The translations under genes were made by a program, and so were the position numbers. Of a stretch of 64,000 nucleotides of DNA, positions 24,842 to 34,992 are shown piece by piece. Within the stretch, counting starts at the first letter, position 1, and the number at the start of each line of letters is the position of its first letter. Location: positions 1 to 64,000 of the forward strand of contig CACYPS010000007.1 of the NCBI GenBank assembly GCA_902776305.1, given 5' to 3'. A model generated the notes under the pieces. That model saw only the letters and a list, made by a program, of their open reading frames with translations. It ran no database searches and had not been told where the DNA came from. Source of the stretch: an uncultured Lachnospiraceae bacterium. Lineage in GTDB: Bacteria; Bacillota; Clostridia; Lachnospirales; Lachnospiraceae.

Positions 24842-27787
24842 ATGAAATATTATCTGGATAAGAGCAATTACAGCGATTTTGATACAATCGAGAAAAATAA
24901 GCTTCCCGGCAGGAGCTACTTTATTCCGTATCCGTCCCGGGAAGGAGCGGATCGGGTCTCGCTCAAGGAGAAGCGCTATCAATCGGAAAAAGTAAAGTGT
25001 CTGAACGGTGACTGGGATTTCAGGTTCTATCCGAGACCGGCAGAACTGCCCGATGTCCTGGACACGGATAACGTGAAATTTGACACGATCGATGTTCCGT
25101 CCTGCTGGCAGTTCCGTGGCTACTATCATCCCTTCTACGTGAATATCCGCTACCAGTTCCCCTATCATCCGCCGGTCATACCCAGGGAGGAAAAGGTAGG
25201 AAAGGTATTCTCTATCATGGGCGTGGACCAGAAGCTGTCCCTTCGATATAAAGACCCGGGCGAAGAATACAATTTTGTCGGCGTATACCGCAAAAAGATC
25301 GAGATTGAGGACGATGATAAGAACTATGTCATCTCCTTCCTGGGCGTAGCGAGCTGCCTGGATCTCTATGTGAACGGATCCTTTGTCGGCTACTCCGAGG
25401 GCGCTCACAACACTGCGGAATTCGATCTGACAGGGTATCTCGAAAAGGGTGAGAATGAGCTCGTGGCAGTGGTACACCGCTGGTGCACAGGCACCTATCT
25501 GGAGTGTCAGGATATGTTCCGCAATAACGGAATTTTCAGAGATGTTCTGCTCAGAATCTCCGAGCCGTCCGATTTCTGGGATCTTGATGCGGTGACGAAG
25601 AAAAATGCGGGCAAATACAGCCTGAAGCTCTCCGCCAAGACTCTGTCCGATACGGACGTGACATTTATCCTCGAGGGCAATGGGATAACCAGAAGAGAGA
25701 CTGTCCGGACAAATGAGAAGAGCGCTGCGGTCACATTTGAAGACCTCGATGTGACTGAATGGAGCGCCGAAGATCCGGTCCTCTACAATGTATATTTTGA
25801 GACATCGACATCCTGCGTTAAGGAGAGAATCGGCTTTAAGTCGGTGAAGATCCATAAGGATGTATTCTATCTGAACGGTCATAAGATCAAGTTCAAGGGC
25901 GTAAATCACCATGACACGAGTCCGACCGACGGATACACCCTGACGCCGGATGAGATTGAGCGCGATGTGAGATTGTGCAGGGAATTCAATATTGATACGA
26001 TCCGGACATCGCACTATCCGCCGGACCCGCTCCTTCTGGAGATGGCTGACGAGATGGGTGTATATATTGTGGATGAAAATGATCTGGAGACCCATGGAAC
26101 GGTCGTCATGCAGCTTCCTTCCACCTACAATTCCATAAGCGACGATCCGAAGTGGGAGCCCCGTTACGTGGACCGCATTCAGCGTCTGTATCAGCGCGAT
26201 AAGCTCCACGCCAATACTTCCATAATTATGTGGTCCCTTGGCAACGAGGCGGGCGGTTATCACAATACGGATGCAATGTACGACTACCTGAGAGCGCAGT
26301 CGGATATTCCGGTCCACTACGAGAGCGCGGTCCACTGTAAGCGGCAGGCGTACGATGTGGGAAGCGAGATGTATCCGAGCGTGGATATGGTGCACAGGAC
26401 CGGTGAGCACAGAAGAAAGATGAAGCGCCTGAATGACCGGCCGTACTTTATGTGTGAGTATGCCCACGCGATGGGAGTCGGTCCCGGCAATACGGAAGCG
26501 TACTGGAAGGAAATCTATAACTATGACAATCTGATGGGCGGATGTGTCTGGGAGATGGTGGATCACGCCATACTCCATGAGGACGGAAGCTATACCTACG
26601 GAGGCGACCACGGCGAGTGGGAGCATGACGGAAACTTCTGTGTGGACGGTATGTTCTATCCGGACCGTACGCCTTCGGTCGGAGCAAAAATCATCCGCTT
26701 CATCTACAGACCGATTCGCGTGACTTATGTGGAAGGGGATATCTTTGAATTCTTTAATACCACCGCGTTCTCCGAGGGCAGGAGATATCATCTGAATTTC
26801 CTGTGGAACGACGGGACGGAGACCAATATGCGGGTGAAGGTCGCGCCTCTTACGAGAATAAAGAGCCGTGTACCGCTCGGCAGCACGGTGGACGGAAACC
26901 TTTCCGCAATCGTTACGGTCGTGGATACGAAGACCGGGGAGACCGTCTCGGAAGAGCAGATCGTGATCTCTGAGAAGGTTCCGGAGGCTCCGGTCACGAA
27001 GCATATCACGGAGGACTGCGTGGTGGCAAACGGAACATTTGCCTTATCACTGCCCGGAGGCCGGACTTTGATTTCAGCTGAACAGTCTACGCTGCTGTAT
27101 CGCGCTGCGACAGACAATGATACGGATCTGAAGTTCAGAAACTCGATGTTGCCGTATTTCGCGCAGACCGAGACGGTAAAATCCAGCGAGCGCACTCCGA
27201 ACGGTTACAAGGTGGTAACGGAGGTCACCAATGAGAAAGCCTCGTTCCTGGTGACCGACACGTATGAGGGAACATCAGAGGGAATCCTTGTGACCAGCAC
27301 CCTCCACTGCACAAAGGGCGGTGGAATTGTGCCTCGTTTCGGCAAGTGCTTCCGCCTCGACGATATCTTTGATCAGGTGAAATATATCGGCAGAACGGGT
27401 GAGAGCTATTGTGATATGAAAGAACAGTTCCCGATCCGGGAGGTCTCCTGTACTGTGGCAGATATGACTGAGCCGAATATCCGGCCGCAGGAGAGCGGCA
27501 ACAGATGCGACTGCACACTGGCCTCCGTTTCAGACGGACGGACAACAGTGACCTTCAAAGCTGTCGATAAGCCTTTTGAACTTGCAATCAAGCCATATAC
27601 GGATAAGGCGCTCTTTACGATGCGGCATCGCAGCGATGAGATCCGTACCGGAACGTATGTGACGATTCAGGCTTTCCAGCAGGGAATCGGCACGGGAGCC
27701 TGCGGTCCGGGCGTCATGCCGGAGTATCAGTACTCCGCGAAGGAAGACTATGAGCTCAGGTTCATAATAAGTTTTACAGAAGAATAA
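24842..27787 (+). CDS. lacZ: Beta-galactosidase, glycoside hydrolase family 2
   Basis: 981 residues from the ATG at 24842, chosen over a GTG at 24821 because AGAGGAG lies between them. The layout is the LacZ one: sugar-binding domain (DVPSCWQFRGYYHPFYVNIRY; FVGVYRKKIEI; VNGSFVGYSEGAHNTAEFDL), Ig-like domain, then a TIM barrel starting at FKGVNHHDTSP. SLGNEAGG holds the acid/base Glu469 and FMCEYAHAMG the nucleophile Glu539. WEMVDHAI and YGGDHGE complete the active site. The C-terminal beta domain is present. It cleaves terminal beta-galactosides such as lactose in the cytoplasm. There is no signal peptide, transporter or regulator gene alongside. Confidence 0.95.
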   Translation: MKYYLDKSNYSDFDTIEKNKLPGRSYFIPYPSREGADRVSLKEKRYQSEKVKCLNGDWDFRFYPRPAELPDVLDTDNVKFDTIDVPSCWQFRGYYHPFYVNIRYQFPYHPPVIPREEKVGKVFSIMGVDQKLSLRYKDPGEEYNFVGVYRKKIEIEDDDKNYVISFLGVASCLDLYVNGSFVGYSEGAHNTAEFDLTGYLEKGENELVAVVHRWCTGTYLECQDMFRNNGIFRDVLLRISEPSDFWDLDAVTKKNAGKYSLKLSAKTLSDTDVTFILEGNGITRRETVRTNEKSAAVTFEDLDVTEWSAEDPVLYNVYFETSTSCVKERIGFKSVKIHKDVFYLNGHKIKFKGVNHHDTSPTDGYTLTPDEIERDVRLCREFNIDTIRTSHYPPDPLLLEMADEMGVYIVDENDLETHGTVVMQLPSTYNSISDDPKWEPRYVDRIQRLYQRDKLHANTSIIMWSLGNEAGGYHNTDAMYDYLRAQSDIPVHYESAVHCKRQAYDVGSEMYPSVDMVHRTGEHRRKMKRLNDRPYFMCEYAHAMGVGPGNTEAYWKEIYNYDNLMGGCVWEMVDHAILHEDGSYTYGGDHGEWEHDGNFCVDGMFYPDRTPSVGAKIIRFIYRPIRVTYVEGDIFEFFNTTAFSEGRRYHLNFLWNDGTETNMRVKVAPLTRIKSRVPLGSTVDGNLSAIVTVVDTKTGETVSEEQIVISEKVPEAPVTKHITEDCVVANGTFALSLPGGRTLISAEQSTLLYRAATDNDTDLKFRNSMLPYFAQTETVKSSERTPNGYKVVTEVTNEKASFLVTDTYEGTSEGILVTSTLHCTKGGGIVPRFGKCFRLDDIFDQVKYIGRTGESYCDMKEQFPIREVSCTVADMTEPNIRPQESGNRCDCTLASVSDGRTTVTFKAVDKPFELAIKPYTDKALFTMRHRSDEIRTGTYVTIQAFQQGIGTGACGPGVMPEYQYSAKEDYELRFIISFTEE

Positions 27788-27914
27788 TATGATTAACTCC
27801 TTCCAAACAGACTTAGGTCTTTTGGGAGGAGCAATTTTGTTGTATATTATATAAAGAATGGATTAGTGTCGCCAAAAGAACAGCACTATTCACGGCAGTG
27901 ATGAGGATGTAGCT

Positions 27915-30038
27915 ATGATTAAACAAAATCAGGATTATCTGAATAGAGTGAATGCCGCAGTGGATTTTCTGCTGGTCTTTTTTTCGTACCTTTTTTCGGC
28001 GTGGTTCCGGTTAAGGGTACTGAACGGATGGTGGCATAACAAAGGTCTGAGCCGACCGATGATCATCGCATCGGCTTTTTACGCTGCAGGTCTGTGCCTG
28101 ATGCTCGCCTGTCTCGGATTTTATAATACGACGAGGGTCAGAAGACTGACATGGAAGCTGGAAGTTCTGTTTGTCGGAACCACCGTCTCAATATTTATTG
28201 TGACGGCTCTGATTTTCATTTTCCAGATCGAAGATGTGTCCCGCGGTATCATTTTGATATTCTATATGCTGACACTGTTCCTGCTTGGCTTTAAGCAGAT
28301 ATTCACCCGCATGATTCTGAATCATCTGCGGAGCAGCGGATATAATATTAAGCATGAGGTACTGGTGGGATCCGGCGGGCTGGCGGCTCAGTATCGAAAA
28401 GATGTGGCGGATGAACCGGAACTGGGAATTCAGATCGATGAGATCCTGGACCCTGCCGATGATCTGGGAGCATATCTCAAGGATCACGATGTGACCGAAG
28501 TGGTCATTGCTCTCGAGGCGGATGAGTACAAGCTTATTGCCGACCACATCAGGGCATGTGAGAAATACGGCGTGAAGTTTTTTGTCATTCCTTTTTACAA
28601 TGACATGATTCCCGCCCACCCTGAATTTGAAAATATCGGCCGCAGCAAATTGATCAATATGCGGGCGAACCGCCTGGAACAGCTCGGATGGGCTACCGTC
28701 AAGCGGGCTGCAGACATTATCATAAGCCTTCTCGGTATAATTATAACCAGCCCGATCATGCTGATTCTGGCGATCGCAATCAAAATCTCTTCCCCGGGAC
28801 CGATTCTGTTTAAGCAGGTGCGCGTCGGATACCAGCAGCGGGAGTTTGAGATGCTGAAATTCAGGTCTATGGTGGTAAATGACCGGGCTGATACGACCTG
28901 GACTAAAGCGGGGGACAACCGGAGAACGAAATTGGGCGTCTTCATGAGGCGTACATCCCTCGATGAACTTCCGCAGCTTTTCAATGTTCTGAAAGGCGAG
29001 ATGAGTATCGTGGGACCGAGACCTGAGCTTCCGCATTTTGTCAATCAGTTCCGCGAGACGATTCCGCTCTACATGGTCAAGCATCAGGTGAAGCCCGGCA
29101 TGACCGGCTGGGCTCAGGTACATGGGTACAGGGGCGATACCAGCATACGAAAGCGTATAGAATTGGATCTCTGGTACATAGACAACTGGTCGCTCTGGCT
29201 CGATATGAAGATCATCTTCCAGACGGTGCCGTTCGCCATGCTCAGCGGCGACAAGGAGGAGATGGAATCCGAAGCGGACGTGAAGATCGTCGTGGCCACC
29301 CACAAGCCGTACTGGATGCCGGATGACCCGGTCTACGTTCCGGTCCAGGTGGGTGCGGAAGGAAAAGAGGACCTCGGCTTCACGCCGGATAATACCGGGG
29401 ATAATATCAGTTCCAGAAATGCCAATTACTGTGAGCTGACCGGACTTTACTGGGCATGGAAGAATCTTTCCTGCGAGTATCTGGGACTTGCTCATTACAG
29501 AAGGCACTTTACAATCCTGAAAGGTACGGGTGACCGTCGTGACGCGCTGACCCTTGACCAGGCAAGAGCACTCTTTGCCGAGACGGATGTTGTCTTACCG
29601 GTAAAGAGGAACTATTGGATCGAAACGAATTATCAGCAGTATGTTCACGCGCACCATCGGGAAGATCTGGATACTACGAGGCAGATACTCAGTGAGAGAT
29701 ATCCGGACTATCTTCCGTGTTATGATAAGGTGATGAATATGACGACCGGACACCGGTTCAATATGTTCATCATGAAATGGGACCTTGCGGACGCTTACTG
29801 CACGTGGCTGTTCGATATCCTGTTTGAGCTGGAGCGAAGACTCGATATCAGTGAATACAATGATGTGGACAGACGAGTCTTCGGATATGTTTCGGAACGG
29901 CTCCTGGATGTATGGCTCATGAGGAACGAGATTTCGTATAAGGATATTCCTTATATTTTCCTTGAGAAACAGAACTGGGTCGTGAAGATAGCGAATTTCC
30001 TGAAAAGGAAGCTGGGAGGAACTAATAAAGGATCCTGA
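27915..30038 (+). CDS. Initiating phosphoglycosyl transferase fused to a DUF4422-like glycosyltransferase
   Basis: 707 residues. Four membrane helices (about 12-130) and a nucleotide-fold region (VLVGSGGLAAQYRKD, about 145-235) are followed by the polyprenol-phosphate sugar-1-phosphate transferase core (about 258-440): KRAADIIISLLG, SPGPILFKQVRVG, EMLKFRSM, TSLDELPQLFNVLKGEMSIVGPRPE and KPGMTGWAQVHG. This places the first sugar on undecaprenyl phosphate. From about 455 a second enzyme starts at KIVVATHKPYWMP, with SSRNANYCELTGLYWAWKN, LAHYRRHF and MNMTTGHRFNMFIMKWD, the DUF4422 (LgtD/CapH-like) glycosyltransferase pattern. The fusion suggests that both first steps of repeat-unit synthesis are made by one chain. 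An in-frame AAGGAGGAGATG sits at the joint (29253-29264). Confidence 0.92.
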   Translation: MIKQNQDYLNRVNAAVDFLLVFFSYLFSAWFRLRVLNGWWHNKGLSRPMIIASAFYAAGLCLMLACLGFYNTTRVRRLTWKLEVLFVGTTVSIFIVTALIFIFQIEDVSRGIILIFYMLTLFLLGFKQIFTRMILNHLRSSGYNIKHEVLVGSGGLAAQYRKDVADEPELGIQIDEILDPADDLGAYLKDHDVTEVVIALEADEYKLIADHIRACEKYGVKFFVIPFYNDMIPAHPEFENIGRSKLINMRANRLEQLGWATVKRAADIIISLLGIIITSPIMLILAIAIKISSPGPILFKQVRVGYQQREFEMLKFRSMVVNDRADTTWTKAGDNRRTKLGVFMRRTSLDELPQLFNVLKGEMSIVGPRPELPHFVNQFRETIPLYMVKHQVKPGMTGWAQVHGYRGDTSIRKRIELDLWYIDNWSLWLDMKIIFQTVPFAMLSGDKEEMESEADVKIVVATHKPYWMPDDPVYVPVQVGAEGKEDLGFTPDNTGDNISSRNANYCELTGLYWAWKNLSCEYLGLAHYRRHFTILKGTGDRRDALTLDQARALFAETDVVLPVKRNYWIETNYQQYVHAHHREDLDTTRQILSERYPDYLPCYDKVMNMTTGHRFNMFIMKWDLADAYCTWLFDILFELERRLDISEYNDVDRRVFGYVSERLLDVWLMRNEISYKDIPYIFLEKQNWVVKIANFLKRKLGGTNKGS

Positions 30039-30080
30039 ACAGGTCTTTACGTAGCAACTAAAACAGATGGAGAAAATATC

Positions 30081-31082
30081 ATGCCGAAGATCAGTATTGT
30101 GGTTCCCGCTTACAATGCAGAGAAGACTATAAAAGGTACTATGTCAGATCTTCTTGCGCAGACATTCCGGGACTATGAAATTGTACTTGTGGATGACGGG
30201 TCGACAGACACGACACCCGAGATTTGTGACAGTTACAGGGAAAAGTATGACAATGTGCGGGTTCTTCATCAGGAGAACGGCGGCTTGTCAAATGCGCGCA
30301 ATAACGGCACAAAAGTAGCTGCGGGTGACTATGTTACGTATGTCGACAGCGATGACCGGGTAGGGCAATCCTTCCTTGAGCGTCTGGTATATGCCATGGA
30401 TGAGACCGGAGCCGATATCGTCTCAGGAAGAATCATCAAGGTCAAGGAAGACTTTGAACCGTCGAATCAGGACGAAGAGCAGTACTTCCTGATGGAAATA
30501 TTTGATAAAAAGCAGACGATCAGCGAGATGCTGACAGGAAAGAAGATCTGGGTCGGAGCCTGCTGCAGACTTATTCCGAGAAAGTGGATGATTGAGGAAC
30601 CATTTCTGGAAGGAACATATTATGAGGATCTGAGCAATACATACCGGGTCAATCTCAAGGCGGAAAAAACTGCGTTCATTGATGAAGATCTTTATTATTA
30701 TGTCATGCACGGCGGATCGATCACGGCAAGGAGAAAACCTTCCGCAAGGCAGTGTGACGATTATTACGAGGCAATCAAATTATGCGCAAAGGGATGCGCG
30801 GACGTTTTCCCGGATCTCAGGAATGATATCTGCGTCATGATTTCAAGGGATTTCATGTCGCTTCTTCTGCATATCAGGAGATGTGAGGAGAAAGACGCGT
30901 CTCTGAAGAAAATGGAGAAAAAGATTGTCCGTTGGATAAGAAGGAACTGGTGGCGCACATTCACCAATCGGAAAGCTCCTATGAATGTGAGGCTGAGATC
31001 ATTACTTTGCGGGATAAACCCGTGGTTGTATGAAAAAGTTTATTACTTCGGAATACGTTTCACCGGAAAGAAAATAGAGTGA
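30081..31082 (+). CDS. Glycosyltransferase family 2
   Basis: 333 residues; GGAG precedes the ATG. The GT-A fold is clear: SIVVPAYNAEKTI at the N-terminus, LVDDGSTD (Asp38-Asp39) for nucleotide-sugar binding, GGLSNARNNG and VDSDDR (about 88-93) for the metal. The C-terminal half is helical and basic, with WIRRNWWRTF near 280, suggesting membrane contact. It should add a sugar to the lipid-linked repeat unit in the cytoplasm. Donor and linkage cannot be read. It is 43 bases from the fusion gene before it and 28 bases from the Stealth gene after it, so it belongs to the same operon. Confidence 0.93.
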   Translation: MPKISIVVPAYNAEKTIKGTMSDLLAQTFRDYEIVLVDDGSTDTTPEICDSYREKYDNVRVLHQENGGLSNARNNGTKVAAGDYVTYVDSDDRVGQSFLERLVYAMDETGADIVSGRIIKVKEDFEPSNQDEEQYFLMEIFDKKQTISEMLTGKKIWVGACCRLIPRKWMIEEPFLEGTYYEDLSNTYRVNLKAEKTAFIDEDLYYYVMHGGSITARRKPSARQCDDYYEAIKLCAKGCADVFPDLRNDICVMISRDFMSLLLHIRRCEEKDASLKKMEKKIVRWIRRNWWRTFTNRKAPMNVRLRSLLCGINPWLYEKVYYFGIRFTGKKIE

Positions 31083-31109
31083 TTTCGGATAGACAAACAT
31101 GAGGTATGC

Positions 31110-32120
31110 ATGAGCAACATAGATTTTGTGATTACATGGGTGGACGGCCGCGACCCGGAATGGCGCAAAAGAAAAGAAGCCCTGAGCGAAAACAGTTTTG
31201 AAGATGAGCGTGAAGAACGCTACCGGGACTGGGGGCTGCTTCCCTACTGGTTCCGGGGAGTGGAGAAATATGCACCATGGGTGAGGAAAATCTGGTTCAT
31301 ATGTGATCAAAATCCGCCGGAATGGCTGAACCTGGATCATCCGAAACTGAACATAGTGCGCCACGAAGACTATCTGCCGGACGAATATCGTCCTGCGTTC
31401 AGCAGTCATCCGATCGAGCTCAATCTTCACAGAATAAAAGGGTTGAGCGAGAGATTTGTCTATTTTAATGATGACATGTATCTTCTGAGACCTGTTAAGG
31501 AGAGCATGTTCTTTCGCAGGGGGCTTCCGTGTGACAGCGCCCTGCTCAATACGATTCCGACGGATGACCTCGCAGGCATTCCGGACGGAAGAATCTTTTA
31601 TATGTTCCTGAATAATGCATCCTATATCAATCGGGATTACGATTTTCGCAGCTGCTTAAAGCGCAATCCGCTGAAATGGCTTCATCCGGTTTACGGCAAG
31701 GATCTTGTCCGCAACGCTATGCTCTGCATCTGGCCGCGTCTTGTGGGCACGGTGGAACTTCACCTCCCCCAGGCGTTCCTGAAAAGGACATTCAGGGAGG
31801 CATGGGAGAAGGATTTCGACATTCTGGATATGACCTCACGGCACCATTTCCGGAATGATCTGGATGTCAACCAGTGGCTCGTCAGACTGCACCATATTAT
31901 GAAGGGCGAGTTTTCGGTAAGAAAGCCCATCCGCAATGCGGTCTTTACGCTTGGCAGAAATAACGAAGAGCTTGCGCGCACTGTGAGAGAACAGAAGATA
32001 CCCATGATCTGCATCAATGACGCGTCGATGGATACGCAGACTTATACCGATTCCAAACGGGAGATACAGGCTGCTTTTGATGCTCTTTTGCCGCAGCCTT
32101 CAAAGTTTGAAAAAGGGTGA
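31110..32120 (+). CDS. Stealth-family sugar-phosphate transferase
   Basis: 336 residues, GAGG before the ATG. Conserved region 1 is IDFVITWVDGRDPEW at residues 4-18. Region 2 is SSHPIELNLHRIKGLSERFVYFNDDMYLL near 100-128. Region 3 is SRHHFRNDLDVNQW near 245. These are the signatures of Stealth proteins, which transfer hexose-1-phosphate from a UDP-sugar to build phosphodiester-linked capsule polymers. Its presence, together with two CDP-glycerol-transferase domains downstream, indicates a phosphate-containing surface polymer. An RKIWFICDQNPPEWL segment follows region 1 as in the family. Confidence 0.93.
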   Translation: MSNIDFVITWVDGRDPEWRKRKEALSENSFEDEREERYRDWGLLPYWFRGVEKYAPWVRKIWFICDQNPPEWLNLDHPKLNIVRHEDYLPDEYRPAFSSHPIELNLHRIKGLSERFVYFNDDMYLLRPVKESMFFRRGLPCDSALLNTIPTDDLAGIPDGRIFYMFLNNASYINRDYDFRSCLKRNPLKWLHPVYGKDLVRNAMLCIWPRLVGTVELHLPQAFLKRTFREAWEKDFDILDMTSRHHFRNDLDVNQWLVRLHHIMKGEFSVRKPIRNAVFTLGRNNEELARTVREQKIPMICINDASMDTQTYTDSKREIQAAFDALLPQPSKFEKG

Positions 32121-32143
32121 CAGAGACCATACTTAAGATGAAG

Positions 32144-32226
32144 ACAAGCATTGCCATGCGCGCGTATGTGTGACTTACATCACAAGCATTGCCGTGCGCG
32201 TATGTGTGACTTACATCACAAGTATT
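32144..32226 (+). repeat. About 37-bp tandem repeat, 2.3 copies
   Basis: ACAAGCATTGCC(A/G)TGCGCG and TATGTGTGACTTACATCAC repeat from about 32144, 32182 and 32218 in the 170-base gap between two operon genes. Confidence 0.75.
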
Positions 32227-32290
32227 GTGCGATTAGGATTCAAGAACGTCACAGCAGGAATGCTAAAGACAGCTGGTCGGGGAGAAATAA

Positions 32291-34990
32291 TTGGAAAAAC
32301 AAATTAGCGAAACAAAAAAGCAGACGGAGTTCGAGAAGATCAGCCCTGCTTTTCCGGGATGCGATCATTGCATCGTCTTCTGTGCGGACGACGGGTACAT
32401 GGATCTGACTTATGTGGCCATCAAGTCTATCATAAATCACGCAGATGCCTCGGAGTATTATGATATTCTCGTCTTTCACGGCGGAATAGATTCTGCTCAT
32501 GAGGACATTTACAGGGATGATTTCGGACATTATGATAATATCCGGGTGCGTCTTGCGGATGTCTCCCATATCTTTGACGGTCAGGACCTATATACGGAGA
32601 ACCGTGAAAGCTTCAGAAGGGAAGCCTATTTTCGTCTGGTCACGCCCTGGATCCTCACAGAGGATTATAAGACAGCCCTGTATCTGGATGGCGACATGTT
32701 GATCAGAAAAGATATCACCCCGCTGTTCGAAACAGAGCTCGGCGATAATCTTCTGGGCGCTGTAAAGGATTACTGGGGTATCTGCAACTGCTATATGCCG
32801 CACGATCCACGCAGGGCTTACCGAATCAGCATAGGTCTTGATGACATTGACACTTATGTAATCAGTGCCACACTTCTTTTCAACCTCTCGAAATGGCGCA
32901 AGCAGTTTTCTCTTGAAGAGGTCATTCGCGTATGCGCGTCAAAAAAATGGCAGCAGCATGATCAGGATGTCGTAAATATTCTCTGTCATGGCAGTACAGT
33001 GTTTTTGTCTGCTACGTGGGGGATGATAGAAGATTACGGCAACAATCGTTTTCTGCCGGAATATATGTATAAAGAAGTGCAGGAGAACGGTAACGATCCC
33101 GCTATCGCTCATTTTGGCGGTGAAAGAAAGCCATACCGCAAGAAACACGTGCGATACGATATGGAGTTCTGGAAATGTGCCATGGATACCCCTTATATGG
33201 GAAGTCTCTTCGGACGAATAAAATCCACGGAACACAGGTATTATCTTGCACATGTCCTTGACAGGGAGGGAATAGAACATGTTCCGTCTGAGGACGGAAC
33301 AGACCTTTACTATAAGGGCGTTCTCCTCGGAAAAGAGAAGTACGGGTTCCAGAAATATAAGGTGATACAGATCCGTGACAATGTTCTGCATCTCGAATGC
33401 TCTGTCGGGTATTACGGCCTCAGCGACAGGAACGCGCTATCGTTGGAGATGATCGTGGACTGTACGCGATGCGCACCGGTCAAAACACATCCGGAAACGG
33501 TATGGAACAGAACTGTGCGAAGCGTATATACCGGAATCGTCGCCGTTTTTGAACTGCCTCTGACAGATAGCGGAAAGATGCGAAGTATAAGGATCGCTGC
33601 GAAAGTAGACGGCGAGGAGACGCCGCTTTCCCGCATTAAGTACCAGCGGTTTGCGGAACTGTCCGGCCGGTTCAAAAATGACTACTATGCCCATAACGGG
33701 TGGATCGTTCAGCGCGAAAAGGGAGGTCAGAGCATCATCGTCCGGAAAATATTGCCGGGGGTTATCCTCGGCAAGGAGATCTGCCTGCTCTCGGAGGTCC
33801 GGAAGTCGAAGAAGGTATTGGGAGCGCAGAAGGCATTTGTCTTACGGCTTGCATCCGATGTAGTAAGGCCGTTCGTCCGGAAGCCGATCTGGCTTATTTC
33901 TGACCGCTTGAATCACGCGGATGATAACGGAGAGGTATTCTACAGATATCTTAAGAAATACCACAAGAAGGATGTCCGCGCATTCTTCCTGCTGCTTCCG
34001 GATTCGCCGGATTATGAGCGTATGAAGGAACTGGGAGATGTCATAGCACCGTTCGGATGGAGGCACAAGGTGCTTTCCCTTCTGGCGGAATGGAGCGTAT
34101 CCTCTCAGATTGATACTGTTTATCGCGATCCGTTCCGCGATTACGGACATCCGTACAGGGATATCCTGCGGAAAACGCGGTTCGTATTTCTTCAGCACGG
34201 CGTGATATCTGCCGACATGAGCAGACTTCTGGATAAGGATCGGCAGGAACTGGACGGGTTCATCACATCGACCCCGAAGGAGTACGCTTCCATTGTGAAC
34301 GGAGACTATCACTACACGGATGAGCAGGTCTGGCTGACCGGTCTTCCGCGCTTCGACAGGATAGAAGACCACAGGGAGAAGGTCGTCACCGTTATGCCGA
34401 CATGGAGATCTTACCTGTTCATCGGTCAGAACTCCGCTACGGGAGAATGGGATGTAAAAGGCGGGTTCGAGAACTCCAGATACGCGAGATTTTATCACGA
34501 TCTGATGCATCACCCGAGACTCAGGGAAGCGGCCTCACGGCTTGGCTATCGTGTACAGTTCAAGTGCCATCCGACATGTGTCGGACACGTGGATAAATTC
34601 GGATTTGATGAAAATGTCGCTCTGGTGCCGGAAGGAACGACTTATGCGGATATTTTCAGCAAATCGGCCCTGCTTGTGACAGACTATTCGTCATCTATTT
34701 ATGATTTCGTGTATCTGCGCAAGCCGGTCGTCTATACGCACTTCGATGAAGATGAATTCTTTTCCGGTGCGCATATGTATGACAAGGGATATTTTGATTA
34801 CGAAAAGGACGGATTCGGTGAGGTGGCGTACACTCTCGAAGATACGGTGGAGGCGATCGTTCGTTACATGGAAACGGATTGCGCTTTGCGGGAGCCGTAT
34901 AGAACAAGGATAGAGGAGACGTTCCCGGATCGGTCGGCAAATCATTGTGAGCAGATATACAGGAAGATAAAATCGAAAGGCAGATATTGA
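32291..34990 (+). CDS. Fusion of GT8 glycosyltransferase and CDP-glycerol glycerophosphotransferase
   Basis: 899 residues from a TTG at 32291 with GGGGAG eight bases upstream. Residues about 25-300 match GT8 (LPS galactosyltransferase/glycogenin type): CIVFCADDGYMDLTYVAIKSI, YLDGDMLIRKD with the DxD at 133-135, and HDQDVVN. Residues about 380-500 are a linking beta domain. From about 530 the TagF-like part begins: KPIWLISDRLNHADDNGEVFYRYL, FLQHGVISADMS, MPTWRSYL, and LLVTDYSSSIYDFVYLRKPVVYTHFD. TagF-type enzymes transfer glycerol phosphate (or a related polyol phosphate) from the CDP-activated form. One chain thus can add a sugar and a polyol phosphate. Confidence 0.9.
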   Translation: MEKQISETKKQTEFEKISPAFPGCDHCIVFCADDGYMDLTYVAIKSIINHADASEYYDILVFHGGIDSAHEDIYRDDFGHYDNIRVRLADVSHIFDGQDLYTENRESFRREAYFRLVTPWILTEDYKTALYLDGDMLIRKDITPLFETELGDNLLGAVKDYWGICNCYMPHDPRRAYRISIGLDDIDTYVISATLLFNLSKWRKQFSLEEVIRVCASKKWQQHDQDVVNILCHGSTVFLSATWGMIEDYGNNRFLPEYMYKEVQENGNDPAIAHFGGERKPYRKKHVRYDMEFWKCAMDTPYMGSLFGRIKSTEHRYYLAHVLDREGIEHVPSEDGTDLYYKGVLLGKEKYGFQKYKVIQIRDNVLHLECSVGYYGLSDRNALSLEMIVDCTRCAPVKTHPETVWNRTVRSVYTGIVAVFELPLTDSGKMRSIRIAAKVDGEETPLSRIKYQRFAELSGRFKNDYYAHNGWIVQREKGGQSIIVRKILPGVILGKEICLLSEVRKSKKVLGAQKAFVLRLASDVVRPFVRKPIWLISDRLNHADDNGEVFYRYLKKYHKKDVRAFFLLLPDSPDYERMKELGDVIAPFGWRHKVLSLLAEWSVSSQIDTVYRDPFRDYGHPYRDILRKTRFVFLQHGVISADMSRLLDKDRQELDGFITSTPKEYASIVNGDYHYTDEQVWLTGLPRFDRIEDHREKVVTVMPTWRSYLFIGQNSATGEWDVKGGFENSRYARFYHDLMHHPRLREAASRLGYRVQFKCHPTCVGHVDKFGFDENVALVPEGTTYADIFSKSALLVTDYSSSIYDFVYLRKPVVYTHFDEDEFFSGAHMYDKGYFDYEKDGFGEVAYTLEDTVEAIVRYMETDCALREPYRTRIEETFPDRSANHCEQIYRKIKSKGRY

Positions 34991-34992
34991 GT

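Noticed and set aside
24635-27004. 789-residue ORF on the minus strand
   Set aside because: It is the antisense shadow of the beta-galactosidase gene, which has full GH2 motifs on the plus strand.
28188-29507. 439-residue ORF on the minus strand
   Set aside because: Antisense shadow of the phosphoglycosyl transferase gene.
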